From NCBI GenBank assembly GCA_046160625.1, contig JBJXGZ010000032.1, positions 62,001-126,000 on the forward strand: a stretch of DNA of 64,000 nucleotides, read 5' to 3'. The stretch comes from M3007 sp046160625 (GTDB lineage: Bacteria > Bacteroidota > Bacteroidia > Chitinophagales > Saprospiraceae). Position 1 is the first letter of the stretch. Each line of letters opens with the position of its first letter. Positions 42,301-49,470 of the stretch are shown here, one piece after another. The position numbers and the translations under genes are program-made. The notes below the pieces were generated by a model. The model ran no database searches and was not told the origin of the DNA. It saw only the letters and a program-made list of their open reading frames with translations.

Positions 42301-42986
42301 AATTCAACGTGCTGGAAAAAGCGATAGACAAGCGCATCCCCGGGCTGCTATGTGACAATTCCATGGAGACGATTCCGATTGACGAGATTTTCGGCAAGTC
42401 GGGCGTGAAAAAACCGATAACCCGGCGGAGGGAAATGGGGCGTTTTGGCGGGAAAGGAAAAATGCAGCAAGGCAGTGATTTTGGTCAATCGGATTTTGGA
42501 GCAATGTCAAGACCTGCTGCACTAAAAATTTTCATTTCTTATTCTAAACATGATCGGGACGATTTTCTGATCCCCATGACGCGCTACCTAAAACCGTTGA
42601 TGCTTGGCGGGTTACTCGAAACTTGGGACGACAGCCAAATCCTGCCCGGCGAGGAATGGGATGAAAAAATCAAATCTGAAATTGAAAAAGCAGATGTTAT
42701 TTTTCTGCTTGTCAGCACCAATTCTTTGAACACGGAATATATCTGGAACGTCGAAATTGAGGCAGCCATGCGAAGACACGAAGCAGGTTCTGCGCGCGTT
42801 ATTCCTATTATTCTATCCAAATGTCTTTGGACAGAAAAAGATCAAGGTGGTGAATCAATTTTCCCTCCTGCAAAACTGAACGCGCTGCCTGCCAAAGGCA
42901 AACCAATCGATGAATGGGAGCGTGAAAATCATGCTTGGGATGCAGTTGCCGAAGGCGTGAAAGCCATTTTGAAAGAATTGAATTGA
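39330..42986 (+). CDS. LRR-Roco (Roc-COR) GTPase with C-terminal TIR domain
   Basis: A 1218-residue protein. Residues 1-112 contain a short capping LRR-like stretch, and residues 113-464 contain 16 perfect 22-residue leucine-rich repeats (unit LTNLQELSCDSTQVADLSPLAG-like, e.g. LTNLQELYC). A linker with GCPLTNPPVEVAKQGNEAIL leads to the Roc GTPase: P-loop GQGKSGKTS (547-555), switch II DFGGQD (599-604), and the base-recognition region with NKD (655-657). COR follows to about 960, then a Cys cluster (C974, C976, C979, C1008). A TIR domain starts at 1066 (KIFISYSKHD) and has E1142/E1144 in WNVEIEAAM; the Glu fits NADase TIRs. No signal peptide. Roco architecture is known; TIR at the tail suggests an immune or cell-death switch (inference). 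Confidence 0.88.
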   Translation: MSELALRIIRENIKKHERGEDATTLDLGSCGLTEVLEEILVCVWVEDLNFARRWSDWDGKVWQERKTQNTGELNNISQLPASFSRLKNLKKLQVCGHENQKFDLSDLSIISELSNLQELGFWRTMVSDLSPLLRLLNLQILSYSSTQVSDLSPLAGLTSLQILSYSSTQVSDLSPLAGLTGLQILDCAETQVSDLAPLAGLTNLQQLYFDETQVSDLSPLAGLTSLQKLNCSKTQIADLSPLGGLISLQMLSCYKTQIVDLIPLIGLANLQELYFSGTQVANLSPLTGLTNLQKLNCDSTQVADLSALVGLTNLQELSCDSTQVTDLSALVGLTNLQELSCDSTQVADLAPLAGLTNLQELSCDSTQVTDLSPLLSLSNLQRFDCRGTQVADLSPLAGLTNLQELYCFSTQVADLSALVGLTNLQKLSCSFTQVADLSPLAGMTNLQLLSCPSTQVADLSPILFLIEKNVPVKWQNWSDAHEEDNSFSEKPVILVKGCPLTNPPVEVAKQGNEAILRYFEEKARLETTHGIQAVNIKVREAKVLLVGQGKSGKTSLRYKLENPEAALPEPGDTTRGIEITRLNEKMPHTGEALRLNLWDFGGQDVQHYAHQFFLTGSSLYALVTNERIQDNVHLPYWLNIIEMLGKKSPVILIQNKDGGHCQALKDEAAIRARFGNVHNRVFQSDFSQAKSEPEFALLRNKIVELASELPHIEREYLSSFNDLRQKLEAEADRETHYLVWGDYLKLMPELGADLMRDYANALTFLGVCQYFPEDAMLREYVFLRPKWLIDALFELLLHPSLDDTRGLFSENNTLEIWKGAEYDGMHGLLVRMMKQFELCYRVDGDEEKFIVPQRLPGEKNAYGWDPKDNTPVQYRYKFMPKGILTRLICRLHTRIEKDTLLGQRVWNDAVIFTLPNGKGRVFAREVYSENIIELRAIGEKHDEILNQVIQTMDDINRDISEKYDNLQWEKMVPCPCEECAGKESGERFFFKFNVLEKAIDKRIPGLLCDNSMETIPIDEIFGKSGVKKPITRRREMGRFGGKGKMQQGSDFGQSDFGAMSRPAALKIFISYSKHDRDDFLIPMTRYLKPLMLGGLLETWDDSQILPGEEWDEKIKSEIEKADVIFLLVSTNSLNTEYIWNVEIEAAMRRHEAGSARVIPIILSKCLWTEKDQGGESIFPPAKLNALPAKGKPIDEWERENHAWDAVAEGVKAILKELN
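39666..40721 (+). repeat. tandem array of 16 x 66-bp LRR units
   Basis: The units start at 39666 and follow each other at exactly 66 bp through 40721. Units 9 to 11 share long identical stretches (e.g. CTGCGACTCCACCCAGGT), and units 2 and 3 share a 39-bp identical run (positions about 39747-39785 and 39813-39851). This points to recent duplication or gene conversion within the array. Confidence 0.9.
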
Positions 42987-43013
42987 TTGGGTTGCACCTT
43001 AATTTTACTTTGA

Positions 43014-43177
43014 CACTTTAGCCGCGTAGCGGCCTAACGTCGGTAGTAATCGCAACCAACCAATCCTGAGGAGGTGCAGCGCACCGGAACATTTTGCCAA
43101 GTGTTCCGGTGCGCTGCACCTTATTCGCCATTCTTTGATTATTTCTACCGACGTTAGGCCGCTACGCGGCTAAAGTG
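43014..43177. repeat. nested perfect palindrome after the LRR-Roco-TIR gene
   Basis: Outer arms 43014-43046 and 43145-43177 (33 bp) are exact complements (word GCCGCGTAGCGGC). Inner arms 43072-43091 and 43102-43121 (20 bp) are exact complements with a 10-nt loop. It fills the gap between convergent genes ending at 42986 and 43212. Confidence 0.92.
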
Positions 43178-43211
43178 CCAGAGTAGGATCAAATCGACTC
43201 GCTACAAATTT

Positions 43212-44291
43212 TCACTCCCTCATCTCCGCCACCGCAATCTTATCACCCCCCGCCCCATAATACAGCATCCACCTCCCATTCAGCCACACCATGCCATTGA
43301 GGAAACAGACATTTGCGACCAGGCCTTCCCGTTCATAATCGCGATCAGCCGTGAGCAGGTATTTGTCTGAACGAGCCAGAAGTTTCCAGGGGTCTTTGGC
43401 TGAAAAAAAAGCCTGCCCCACAGAATACGCATCTGCGCCGAGTGTTTTGTCGCCGCTGCTCGCACTGTTGGCGCTGTTGTAGAGTAATACAATACCTCCC
43501 TTGCGCAAAAGCGCAAAAGGCCCTGGTTCTACAGTGCGGCTGTCGAAAAAACTGGAGCGAGGCATCATCACGCGGGCGGGGTTTCCTTTGTTGTCCTCCA
43601 TGGGGCGCCAGGACACGAGGTCATCCGATGTAGCCATGAAAAGGTCGGTGTCGCCCCAGTACATCCAGTATTTTCCGTTTATCTTTTTAGCGATGATTTG
43701 GTTGCCATCGCGCTCGCAAACAATGGCGCCGGATTTTAACCAGAAGTCGCGGTATTTGCGGTCGGTGAACAGCACACCGTGTTTTTCCCAATGCGTCAGG
43801 TCACGTGAGCTGGCAAGGCAGAGCCGGGCGACCTTTTTGTCGTAGGCGGTGTAGGTCATCACATACAGTCCGTCGTCGCGGCGCACAATTCGTGGGTCCT
43901 CACAACCACCTTCCCATTCGTACTCTTTCATGGTGTCGTGGTCGGGAGCCAATACTGGCGAAGGGTTTTTGCGAAATTCTGTGCCATTGCGACTGTTTGC
44001 GATTCCAATGCGGGAAGTGCCGTATTCGTCTTGTGCCCGGTAAAGCATCCACACGCGGCTGTCCTTTATCACTGCCGCGGGGTTAAACACAGCCTTCTCC
44101 TCCCAGTCTACCCGTTTTTTTCGAATGGGGCAGACGTAATCAGGACGAGAATCCGGCTCCATCAAGGGGTTGTGCTCATCGAGCCGCTCGATGGATTTGA
44201 ACATCCATGCATTGCCTTTCAGGGCTTTTTGGCTGCCCGAACAGGCCAGTAAAAAGGAAATCAGGAAGAATAGACAGATCGGTTTTTTCAT
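43212..44291 (-). CDS. GH130-like glycosidase/phosphorylase, lipoprotein
   Basis: A 359-residue protein with a lipoprotein signal (MKKPICLFFLISFLLACSG, Cys at 17). Its five-bladed propeller motifs match GH130: NPAAVIKDSRVWMLYRAQDEYGTSRIGIANSRNG, WEGGCEDPRIV (the GGxEDPR signature), TYTAYDKKVARLCLASSRDL, and WYGDT-like MYWGDTDLFMATSDDL. GH130 enzymes act on beta-mannosides by phosphorolysis or hydrolysis. Attachment to the membrane suggests a role outside the cytoplasm, where hydrolysis is more plausible than phosphorolysis (inference). It is not adjacent to GH92, but the two hint at mannan use. Confidence 0.82.
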   Translation of the reverse strand: MKKPICLFFLISFLLACSGSQKALKGNAWMFKSIERLDEHNPLMEPDSRPDYVCPIRKKRVDWEEKAVFNPAAVIKDSRVWMLYRAQDEYGTSRIGIANSRNGTEFRKNPSPVLAPDHDTMKEYEWEGGCEDPRIVRRDDGLYVMTYTAYDKKVARLCLASSRDLTHWEKHGVLFTDRKYRDFWLKSGAIVCERDGNQIIAKKINGKYWMYWGDTDLFMATSDDLVSWRPMEDNKGNPARVMMPRSSFFDSRTVEPGPFALLRKGGIVLLYNSANSASSGDKTLGADAYSVGQAFFSAKDPWKLLARSDKYLLTADRDYEREGLVANVCFLNGMVWLNGRWMLYYGAGGDKIAVAEMRE

Positions 44292-44332
44292 TATTGTGAC
44301 CTTGATTTTAGAAGCGATTTTGCCGGTATTAT

Positions 44333-44415
44333 TTTTTTGAAAGGATTTACAGGATCAACAGGATTGCGCACCGAAAAATCAAAATCCTGTTGATCCTGTA
44401 AATCCTGTCAAAAAA
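44333..44415. repeat. palindrome of the ACAGGAT family
   Basis: Arms 44333-44365 and 44383-44415 (33 bp) pair with one mismatch and a 17-nt loop. The arms contain GGATTTACAGGATCAACAGG. The family recurs at 28868-29020 and 59070-59202. It sits between the GH130-like start and the VOC stop on the minus strand. Confidence 0.9.
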
Positions 44416-44493
44416 TAGCCCTTGTCCGAAATTCGACGCTCATTTGCAGGCAAACATAAGAAGAATTTTGTGTGAAATCAAGGTGCACAGGGC

Positions 44494-44886
44494 TTAGTGT
44501 ACAGGCTCGATCAAATCCCACAAATTGCCGTACAAATCCTGAAATACAGCCACCGTGCCATACACTTCTACAGAGGGCTCGCGCACGATAACAACCTCGT
44601 TTTCAAGCAATTTGTGATAGTCGCGCCAAAAATCGTCGGTGTGCAGGAAAAGGAAAACCCGTCCGCCAGTTTGGTTCCCAACATGGCTGCGTTGCTCATC
44701 GTTGGCAGCTTTGGCGAGCAACAGGCAGCATTCGCCAGAGCCTTTGGGCGCGACCATTACCCAGCGTTTGGTTTCGCTCATGGGCGTGTCTTCGAGCAGA
44801 TCGAAGCCTAGTTTTTGGGTGTAAAATTTGATGGCCTCGTCGTAGTCGTTTACTACAAGGGCGATGTGGGCAATGCGTTGGTTCAT
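44494..44886 (-). CDS. VOC family (glyoxalase-like) protein
   Basis: A 130-residue protein from ATG 44886 (MNQRIAHIALVVNDYDEAIKF); a TTG start four codons upstream exists but ATG is preferred. The single VOC domain is clear: HIALVVNDYDEAIKFYTQKLGFDLLED, then KRWVMVAPKGSGECCLLL, GRVFLFLHTDDFWRDYHKL and VAVFQDLYGNLWDLIEPVH. The His near 7 and Glu near the C-terminus are metal-ligand positions in active members. The role (dioxygenase, glyoxalase or resistance) cannot be told. Confidence 0.88.
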   Translation of the reverse strand: MNQRIAHIALVVNDYDEAIKFYTQKLGFDLLEDTPMSETKRWVMVAPKGSGECCLLLAKAANDEQRSHVGNQTGGRVFLFLHTDDFWRDYHKLLENEVVIVREPSVEVYGTVAVFQDLYGNLWDLIEPVH

Positions 44887-44892
44887 GGACTT

Positions 44893-44957
44893 TGGCAATT
44901 AGAATATTGGGACATTCAATATCCCAATATCTAAATATCTCAATATCTTAATTTCTC
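44893..44957. repeat. ATATT-word inverted repeat upstream of the VOC gene
   Basis: Left words AGAATATTGGGACATT pair imperfectly with CAATATCCCAATATCT. The same word set is seen at 18747-18838 and 49393-49470, so it is probably one family. It lies in the 61-bp gap between the DUF4340 stop (44948) and the VOC start (44886). Confidence 0.6.
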
Positions 44958-45967
44958 AACCTGTTCTTCTCCGGCAAGCCCTCATAGAAAAACCCGTAGC
45001 CTCTAAAAATACCCCCGAACACACGGTCTTGCGTAAGCATAAAATCCTCATTGTTCACGTCTGTGAAATAACGTGCCACGAATGATTTCCCATCTCTGGT
45101 CATTTCTACTTCTACAGGCCAAAACCGTACCTTTTTCTCCAGGCCATCGGTTTTTTTCATGGTCACAATTGCAAATGGCACCAAAGCCTTCACGGAGTCG
45201 CGCAGTGGGTTTTGTGTTTCAAAAGCCTCCGCTACCATGCGCTCAAATTGAATAAGATAAGCCTCCGCTACCCCTTTGCGCCGGGGGCTGCGCATGGGCG
45301 AAGTAGTGCTGAAAAAGGGCTGTACGTCATAAGTCGCTTCAGCTGTTTTTTCCAACTTGAACGACTCACTCTTACGCTGCGGATACTCTACTGATACCGA
45401 TTGAATCTCCTCCGGATTTTCCTGAAAAATGGCTTTGTCACGCCATTCATCGTCACCCATAAGAAAGCGCATCCGTATTTGCCCTACAAACCCAGGGATG
45501 TGTACCACATACGGCTGTTCCGAGCCGTCCATCATCAGGACGGTGCCTCGTTCGTCGTTTGTAACGCCCCCGACGTAAAAGGTTTTCAGGCGTTTTTCAT
45601 CGCGGTTGTAAATCTCGACTTTGATACCTGAGGCAGCCAATTCCTTGACCATTCCGGGCACAGCGCCGTTGGGCGGGATGTTGAGCACATTTACATTTGA
45701 AATGGTTTCAAGCATCGATTCTATTGCAGATGGACGGGCAGGGTATTTGCCATTGTAAATCCATTGCTTTCCTTTTCGTTCAAGGGTAGCAGTGCCGCCT
45801 TTTCGATCTGCAATGAAGATTTTGCCAATATCATCGGTGTTTTTTACTGCAAAATCCATGTCCCATGAGGTATGGGTGCCGGCCTGTTTTTTCTTGTTTG
45901 AAAGCGCGTACCAGACAGCGCCGCCCAATACAAGGAATAGTGCCACTAAGAGCAGGGTTCTGTTCAT
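44948..45967 (-). CDS. DUF4340 family protein
   Basis: A 339-residue protein with one N-terminal membrane helix (NRTLLLVALFLVLGGAVWYAL) followed by a periplasmic-type beta-rich domain with the DUF4340 features FAVKNTDDIGKIFIADRKG, RPSAIESMLETISNVNV and the short blocks FYVGGVTND and MMDGSEQPYVVHIPGF. DUF4340 proteins often sit beside gliding/ABC genes (GldG-like) in Bacteroidota, but no such neighbour is seen here. Function unknown. Confidence 0.85.
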   Translation of the reverse strand: MNRTLLLVALFLVLGGAVWYALSNKKKQAGTHTSWDMDFAVKNTDDIGKIFIADRKGGTATLERKGKQWIYNGKYPARPSAIESMLETISNVNVLNIPPNGAVPGMVKELAASGIKVEIYNRDEKRLKTFYVGGVTNDERGTVLMMDGSEQPYVVHIPGFVGQIRMRFLMGDDEWRDKAIFQENPEEIQSVSVEYPQRKSESFKLEKTAEATYDVQPFFSTTSPMRSPRRKGVAEAYLIQFERMVAEAFETQNPLRDSVKALVPFAIVTMKKTDGLEKKVRFWPVEVEMTRDGKSFVARYFTDVNNEDFMLTQDRVFGGIFRGYGFFYEGLPEKNRLRN

Positions 45968-46110
45968 AAATTTTTGATTTTGGTACCCGATTTATCGGGT
46001 GTGACAATGCGTAGTAAAAGAACACAGTATGGGCGCATTGGTGTGGAAAGCAGGGGCAAAGTTGCAACTTGAATTTGGCGGATTGGCGTGCTTGATCTGG
46101 ATTTTTTTAT

Positions 46111-46145
46111 AAAAAAAGCCGACCCCTGCATTACGCAAGGGCCGG
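46111..46145 (-). terminator. intrinsic terminator of the htrA gene
   Basis: On the minus strand a GC-rich stem (GCCGGC and CCC blocks, two mismatches) with a short loop is followed by seven T. It lies 64 bp beyond the protease stop at 46209. Confidence 0.8.
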
Positions 46146-46208
46146 CACATCAAAACAAAACGAAAAACCAACTTTTTATCTTAGCAGGCTACATAACGGC
46201 CTTTTTGG

Positions 46209-47357
46209 TCAATTGTTGCTGCGTGGCTTAAGGCGTACCGGGATTTCACGGAATTTCCCATCGCGTACTACGTTTAGCGTCAGCGTTTCACCCACCTTTG
46301 AACGCCCAATCAGTTCCATTAGTTCAGAGGAAGTTGTCACATTTTTGCCATTTGCTTTTGTCACTACATCGTTTTCTTCCACCCCTGCCAGCGCAGCGGA
46401 ACCTTCCGGGTCTAGACTGGCAACCAAAACACCCTTTGTGTAAGGGATACCAACTTCTTCTGCTATTTGGTTATCCATTGTAGCAACATTCACGCCAAGA
46501 TAAGCGCGGCGATACTCACCGTATTTCACCAAATCATCTGCAATGCGCTTTACCAGGTTGATTGGGATGGCAAAGGAGTAGCCCGCAAAAACACCAGTAG
46601 GCGTAGCGATAGCCGAGTTGATGCCTATGAGATTGCCATTCACATCAACCAATGCCCCGCCAGAATTTCCAGGATTCACGGCAGCATCCGTTTGAATAAA
46701 AGATTCGATGGACTTACCGCCTTTAATGATGTCAATGTCACGGCCTTTGGCGCTAATGATGCCGGCAGTAACGGTAGAAGTCAGATCAAAAGGATTGCCA
46801 ACGGCAAGTGCCCATTCACCAACCCTGACATCATCGGAGTTGCCGAGTTCAAAGGGAGGCAAATCGTTGGCATCAATTTTAATGACAGCCATATCGGTGT
46901 TGGGGTCACGGCCCACCAGGCGGGCGCGGAACTCGCGGTTGTCGTACAGGGTCACTTCAAACTCGTCGGCAAACTCTACCACGTGGTTGTTGGTCAAAAT
47001 ATAGCCGTCCGAAGTATAAATTACGCCAGAGCCAGTACCCGAACGAGGCTGCTGTTCAAAGCCGTAAGTGTCTCCAAAAAAATACTGGAACGGATTGGAA
47101 TAGCGATTTTCACGTTGGCGCTGGATAGCAGACTCCTTGCTTTCAGAGGCTTTAATATGCACCACTGAGGGCATGGCGCGCTCGGCGGCTTTGGTGAAAT
47201 CGAAAGGCACTGGGGCACCGCCGTAGTTCACTTGTTTGGAGTAAGTTTGCGTCTCCGGGATTTGGGGCAGTTGAGGGGTATCAAGCATTTTCATTGCGCC
47301 CAAGGTGACAAGTCCGCCCGTAGCGCCTGCGAGTAGAGTTGACCACAAATTATTCAT
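46209..47357 (-). CDS. htrA: Deg/HtrA-type periplasmic serine protease
   Basis: A 382-residue protease/chaperone with an N-terminal membrane or signal segment (residues 1-24). The trypsin-like triad is H125 (LTNNHVVEF), D155 (NTDMAVIK) and S232 (NPGNSGGAL). One PDZ domain follows (GVNVATMDNQIAEEVGIPYTKGVLVASLDPEGSAALAG). The family degrades misfolded envelope proteins and usually forms trimers or larger cages. One PDZ is the DegS/DegQ-like short form. Transcription runs left. The upstream 158-bp gap separates it from the divergent HD gene, with no clear promoter identified. Confidence 0.92.
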   Translation of the reverse strand: MNNLWSTLLAGATGGLVTLGAMKMLDTPQLPQIPETQTYSKQVNYGGAPVPFDFTKAAERAMPSVVHIKASESKESAIQRQRENRYSNPFQYFFGDTYGFEQQPRSGTGSGVIYTSDGYILTNNHVVEFADEFEVTLYDNREFRARLVGRDPNTDMAVIKIDANDLPPFELGNSDDVRVGEWALAVGNPFDLTSTVTAGIISAKGRDIDIIKGGKSIESFIQTDAAVNPGNSGGALVDVNGNLIGINSAIATPTGVFAGYSFAIPINLVKRIADDLVKYGEYRRAYLGVNVATMDNQIAEEVGIPYTKGVLVASLDPEGSAALAGVEENDVVTKANGKNVTTSSELMELIGRSKVGETLTLNVVRDGKFREIPVRLKPRSNN

Positions 47358-47516
47358 TGTTCAGTGTTTAATATTTTGATGTAAAAACCTCGAATAAACG
47401 AGAAGGATGCTTCTTTGCTGTCAGAATGTTTTGATTTAACGACACATTAACCAGCAATTGCCCGCGCTCGAAAATTGATTTGAAAAACGAATAAACGCAC
47501 TTGCTTAACCATTGTT

Positions 47517-48164
47517 TTGAGCCAACGACAAACGTCTAAACCAGCTAGACAAACGCCCGTGACTGACCGCTATTTGTACGAATATGATTCCATCGAACAC
47601 CTGATCCGTCCTGAAAACGATCTGGAACGGAAGTTGGTGACCCTGCCCGAATTCCGCAAGGGGCTTCAGTGGGGCGAACCGCGTTTTGGTCACCCTGAGG
47701 GTAAAGTAGCGCTCCATGTTCGCGAAGTGCTTGATAATATCGAAATCCTCCCAAACCTCTTGCCCGAAAATCGCGACCGCTTGCGCCTCATTGCAATAGC
47801 CCATGATACATTCAAACACGCGGAAAGTCGTACCCGTCCACGCGACTGGACCAAACGCCACGGCTTGCTTGCACGCCGGTTCATGGAAGGATATACGAGC
47901 GATCCTGCAGTTTTGGATGTGATAGAAACCCACGACGACGCTTACTATAAATGGCTTATCCAACGCCGCCGCCCTTCGCCACACAGCCAATTGGACTCAC
48001 TTCTCTCCAGAGTAGGGCATTGCCTACAACTTTACTACCTGTTTTTTAAGTGCGACACACAGACGGGCGACAAAATACAGGCACCCTTGCGTTGGTTCGA
48101 ACAGGTAGCAGAAGGCATTGATTTGGTAAAAATCAAACCCTTTTGGCCTTGGGAGCGGATATAA
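47517..48164 (+). CDS. HD-domain phosphohydrolase-like protein
   Basis: A 215-residue frame from TTG 47517, or 201 residues from GTG 47559 (VTDRYLYEYDSIEHLI); no ATG is available at the right place, so the start is uncertain. The HD core is visible: EGKVALHVREVLDNIE with His, then RLRLIAIAHDTFKH (the HD pair), and RRFMEGYTSDPAVLDVIETHDDAYYKWL with later His/Asp. HD proteins hydrolyse nucleotides or phosphate esters using metal. No signal peptide. Divergent from htrA. The stop is just inside the large palindrome. Confidence 0.8.
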   Translation: MSQRQTSKPARQTPVTDRYLYEYDSIEHLIRPENDLERKLVTLPEFRKGLQWGEPRFGHPEGKVALHVREVLDNIEILPNLLPENRDRLRLIAIAHDTFKHAESRTRPRDWTKRHGLLARRFMEGYTSDPAVLDVIETHDDAYYKWLIQRRRPSPHSQLDSLLSRVGHCLQLYYLFFKCDTQTGDKIQAPLRWFEQVAEGIDLVKIKPFWPWERI

Positions 48165-48331
48165 CGGAGATTTTCGGGGCTGTTTTTAGAGGTTGCTTGA
48201 CTTGACAGATGGGCCATGGATGACACGGATTGGACACAAATTTTATTCATATTGTAGAACAAATCCGTGTCATCCATGGCCCATCTGTCAAGTCAAGCAA
48301 CTTCTAAAAATAGGAATGTGAAATCTCCGTT
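48163..48331. repeat. very long near-perfect palindrome, 49-bp arms
   Basis: Inner arms 48183-48231 and 48262-48310 (49 bp each) pair at 48 of 49 positions, with a 30-nt loop. A short outer pair (AACGGAGATTT at 48163, AAATCTCCGTT ending 48331) extends it. It occupies the gap between the HD gene stop and the M28 gene start. The ACACGGAT word is shared with 9394-9470. Confidence 0.95.
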
Positions 48332-48358
48332 CTTTGCGGAATAAATTCAAATTTCTCC

Positions 48359-49396
48359 ATGCAAAAAAAGTCAAAGCGCCCTATACTGGCCTACCTTCTC
48401 ATCGCTGTTCTGCTGCTTTTTGCGGTCTTTTATGTCATTAAGCCCTATTTAGACAATAAACCAGCTCCGCCTGCTAATCCCCAAATAGAAAGGCCCAAGC
48501 CCAATATCCCACAAATTGCTGTGCCGGATTTCAATGCCGATTCGGCTTTCCTCTTTGTAAAAAAACAAGTGGATTTTGGCCCTCGTGTGCCCAATACGCC
48601 CGCGCATAAAAAATGTTCGGCATGGCTCGTCAAAGAATTCCAACGTTTTGGGTTTACTGTTATTGAACAAAAAGTGCAGGCTCCGTACTACAAAGGCGGC
48701 ACGTTCAACGGGGTGAATATCATTGCTCAATACAAACCTGAAGCGCAGAAACGCATATTAATCGCTGCGCACTGGGACAGCCGAAACGAGGCGGACAAAG
48801 ACACAAAGGATGTCAACAAGCCCATTGACGGTGCCGACGACGGTGCAAGTGGCGTAGGTATTTTGCTAGAACTTGCACGCACACTCCAAAACAATCCATT
48901 GGACCTTGGGGTAGACTTGATTTGTTTTGATCTGGAAGACAATGGAGACGACGACAATAACGCCCCCGAAACCTGGTGTCTTGGCTCGCAACATTGGGCC
49001 AAACACCTCCACCGCCCTAATTATATGCCTTATTATGCCATTTTACTTGACCTGGTGGGTGCGAAAGGGGCGCGTTTTTACAAAGAAGGCTTTTCGAGGC
49101 AAGCTGCACCGCAAACAGTAGACAAGGTGTGGAATTTGGCCTTATCACTTGGTTTTGGAGAATATTTCGTGAATGAAAATCGCTCTGGCATCACAGACGA
49201 CCACGTTTTTGTCATTCGCGATGCAAAAATCCCGATGATAGACATCATCAGCATGCCCAGCGACGGTGAACGCCCCTTTGCCGCCCACCACCATACTCAC
49301 GCCGACAACATCAATATAATTGACAGGAATGTGCTAAAGGCCGTAGGACAAACCATGACGGCAGTGCTGTATCAGACTTATAATGGAGTGCTTTGA
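48359..49396 (+). CDS. M28 family zinc peptidase/type II glutaminyl cyclase-like
   Basis: A 345-residue protein with an N-terminal membrane helix (LLIAVLLLFAVFYVI) and a periplasmic domain. Metal and catalytic motifs are HWDSR, GADDGASGVG, LEDNGDDDN and HHHTHADN. The block WCLGSQHWAKH next to the Glu-containing motif is typical of glutaminyl-peptide cyclotransferase-like members of M28, so pyroglutamate formation at secreted-protein N-termini is a plausible role, while aminopeptidase remains possible. It converges on the LOG gene. Its stop codon is at the left end of the palindrome at 49393. Confidence 0.85.
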   Translation: MQKKSKRPILAYLLIAVLLLFAVFYVIKPYLDNKPAPPANPQIERPKPNIPQIAVPDFNADSAFLFVKKQVDFGPRVPNTPAHKKCSAWLVKEFQRFGFTVIEQKVQAPYYKGGTFNGVNIIAQYKPEAQKRILIAAHWDSRNEADKDTKDVNKPIDGADDGASGVGILLELARTLQNNPLDLGVDLICFDLEDNGDDDNNAPETWCLGSQHWAKHLHRPNYMPYYAILLDLVGAKGARFYKEGFSRQAAPQTVDKVWNLALSLGFGEYFVNENRSGITDDHVFVIRDAKIPMIDIISMPSDGERPFAAHHHTHADNINIIDRNVLKAVGQTMTAVLYQTYNGVL

Positions 49397-49470
49397 CGAT
49401 TTGGAAATTGAGATATTAGGATATTAAGACATCCAAATAATATCCCTATATCTCAATTTCCCAACGTCAA
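49393..49470. repeat. inverted repeat with stop codons of two convergent genes in its arms
   Basis: Left arm 49393-49426 (TTGACG... GGATATTA) pairs imperfectly with right arm 49438-49470 (TAATATCCC...CGTCAA). The TGA of the M28 gene (49394-49396) and the TCA complement of the LOG stop (49467-49469) are part of the pairing outer words. It is related to 18747-18838 and 44893-44957. Confidence 0.85.
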
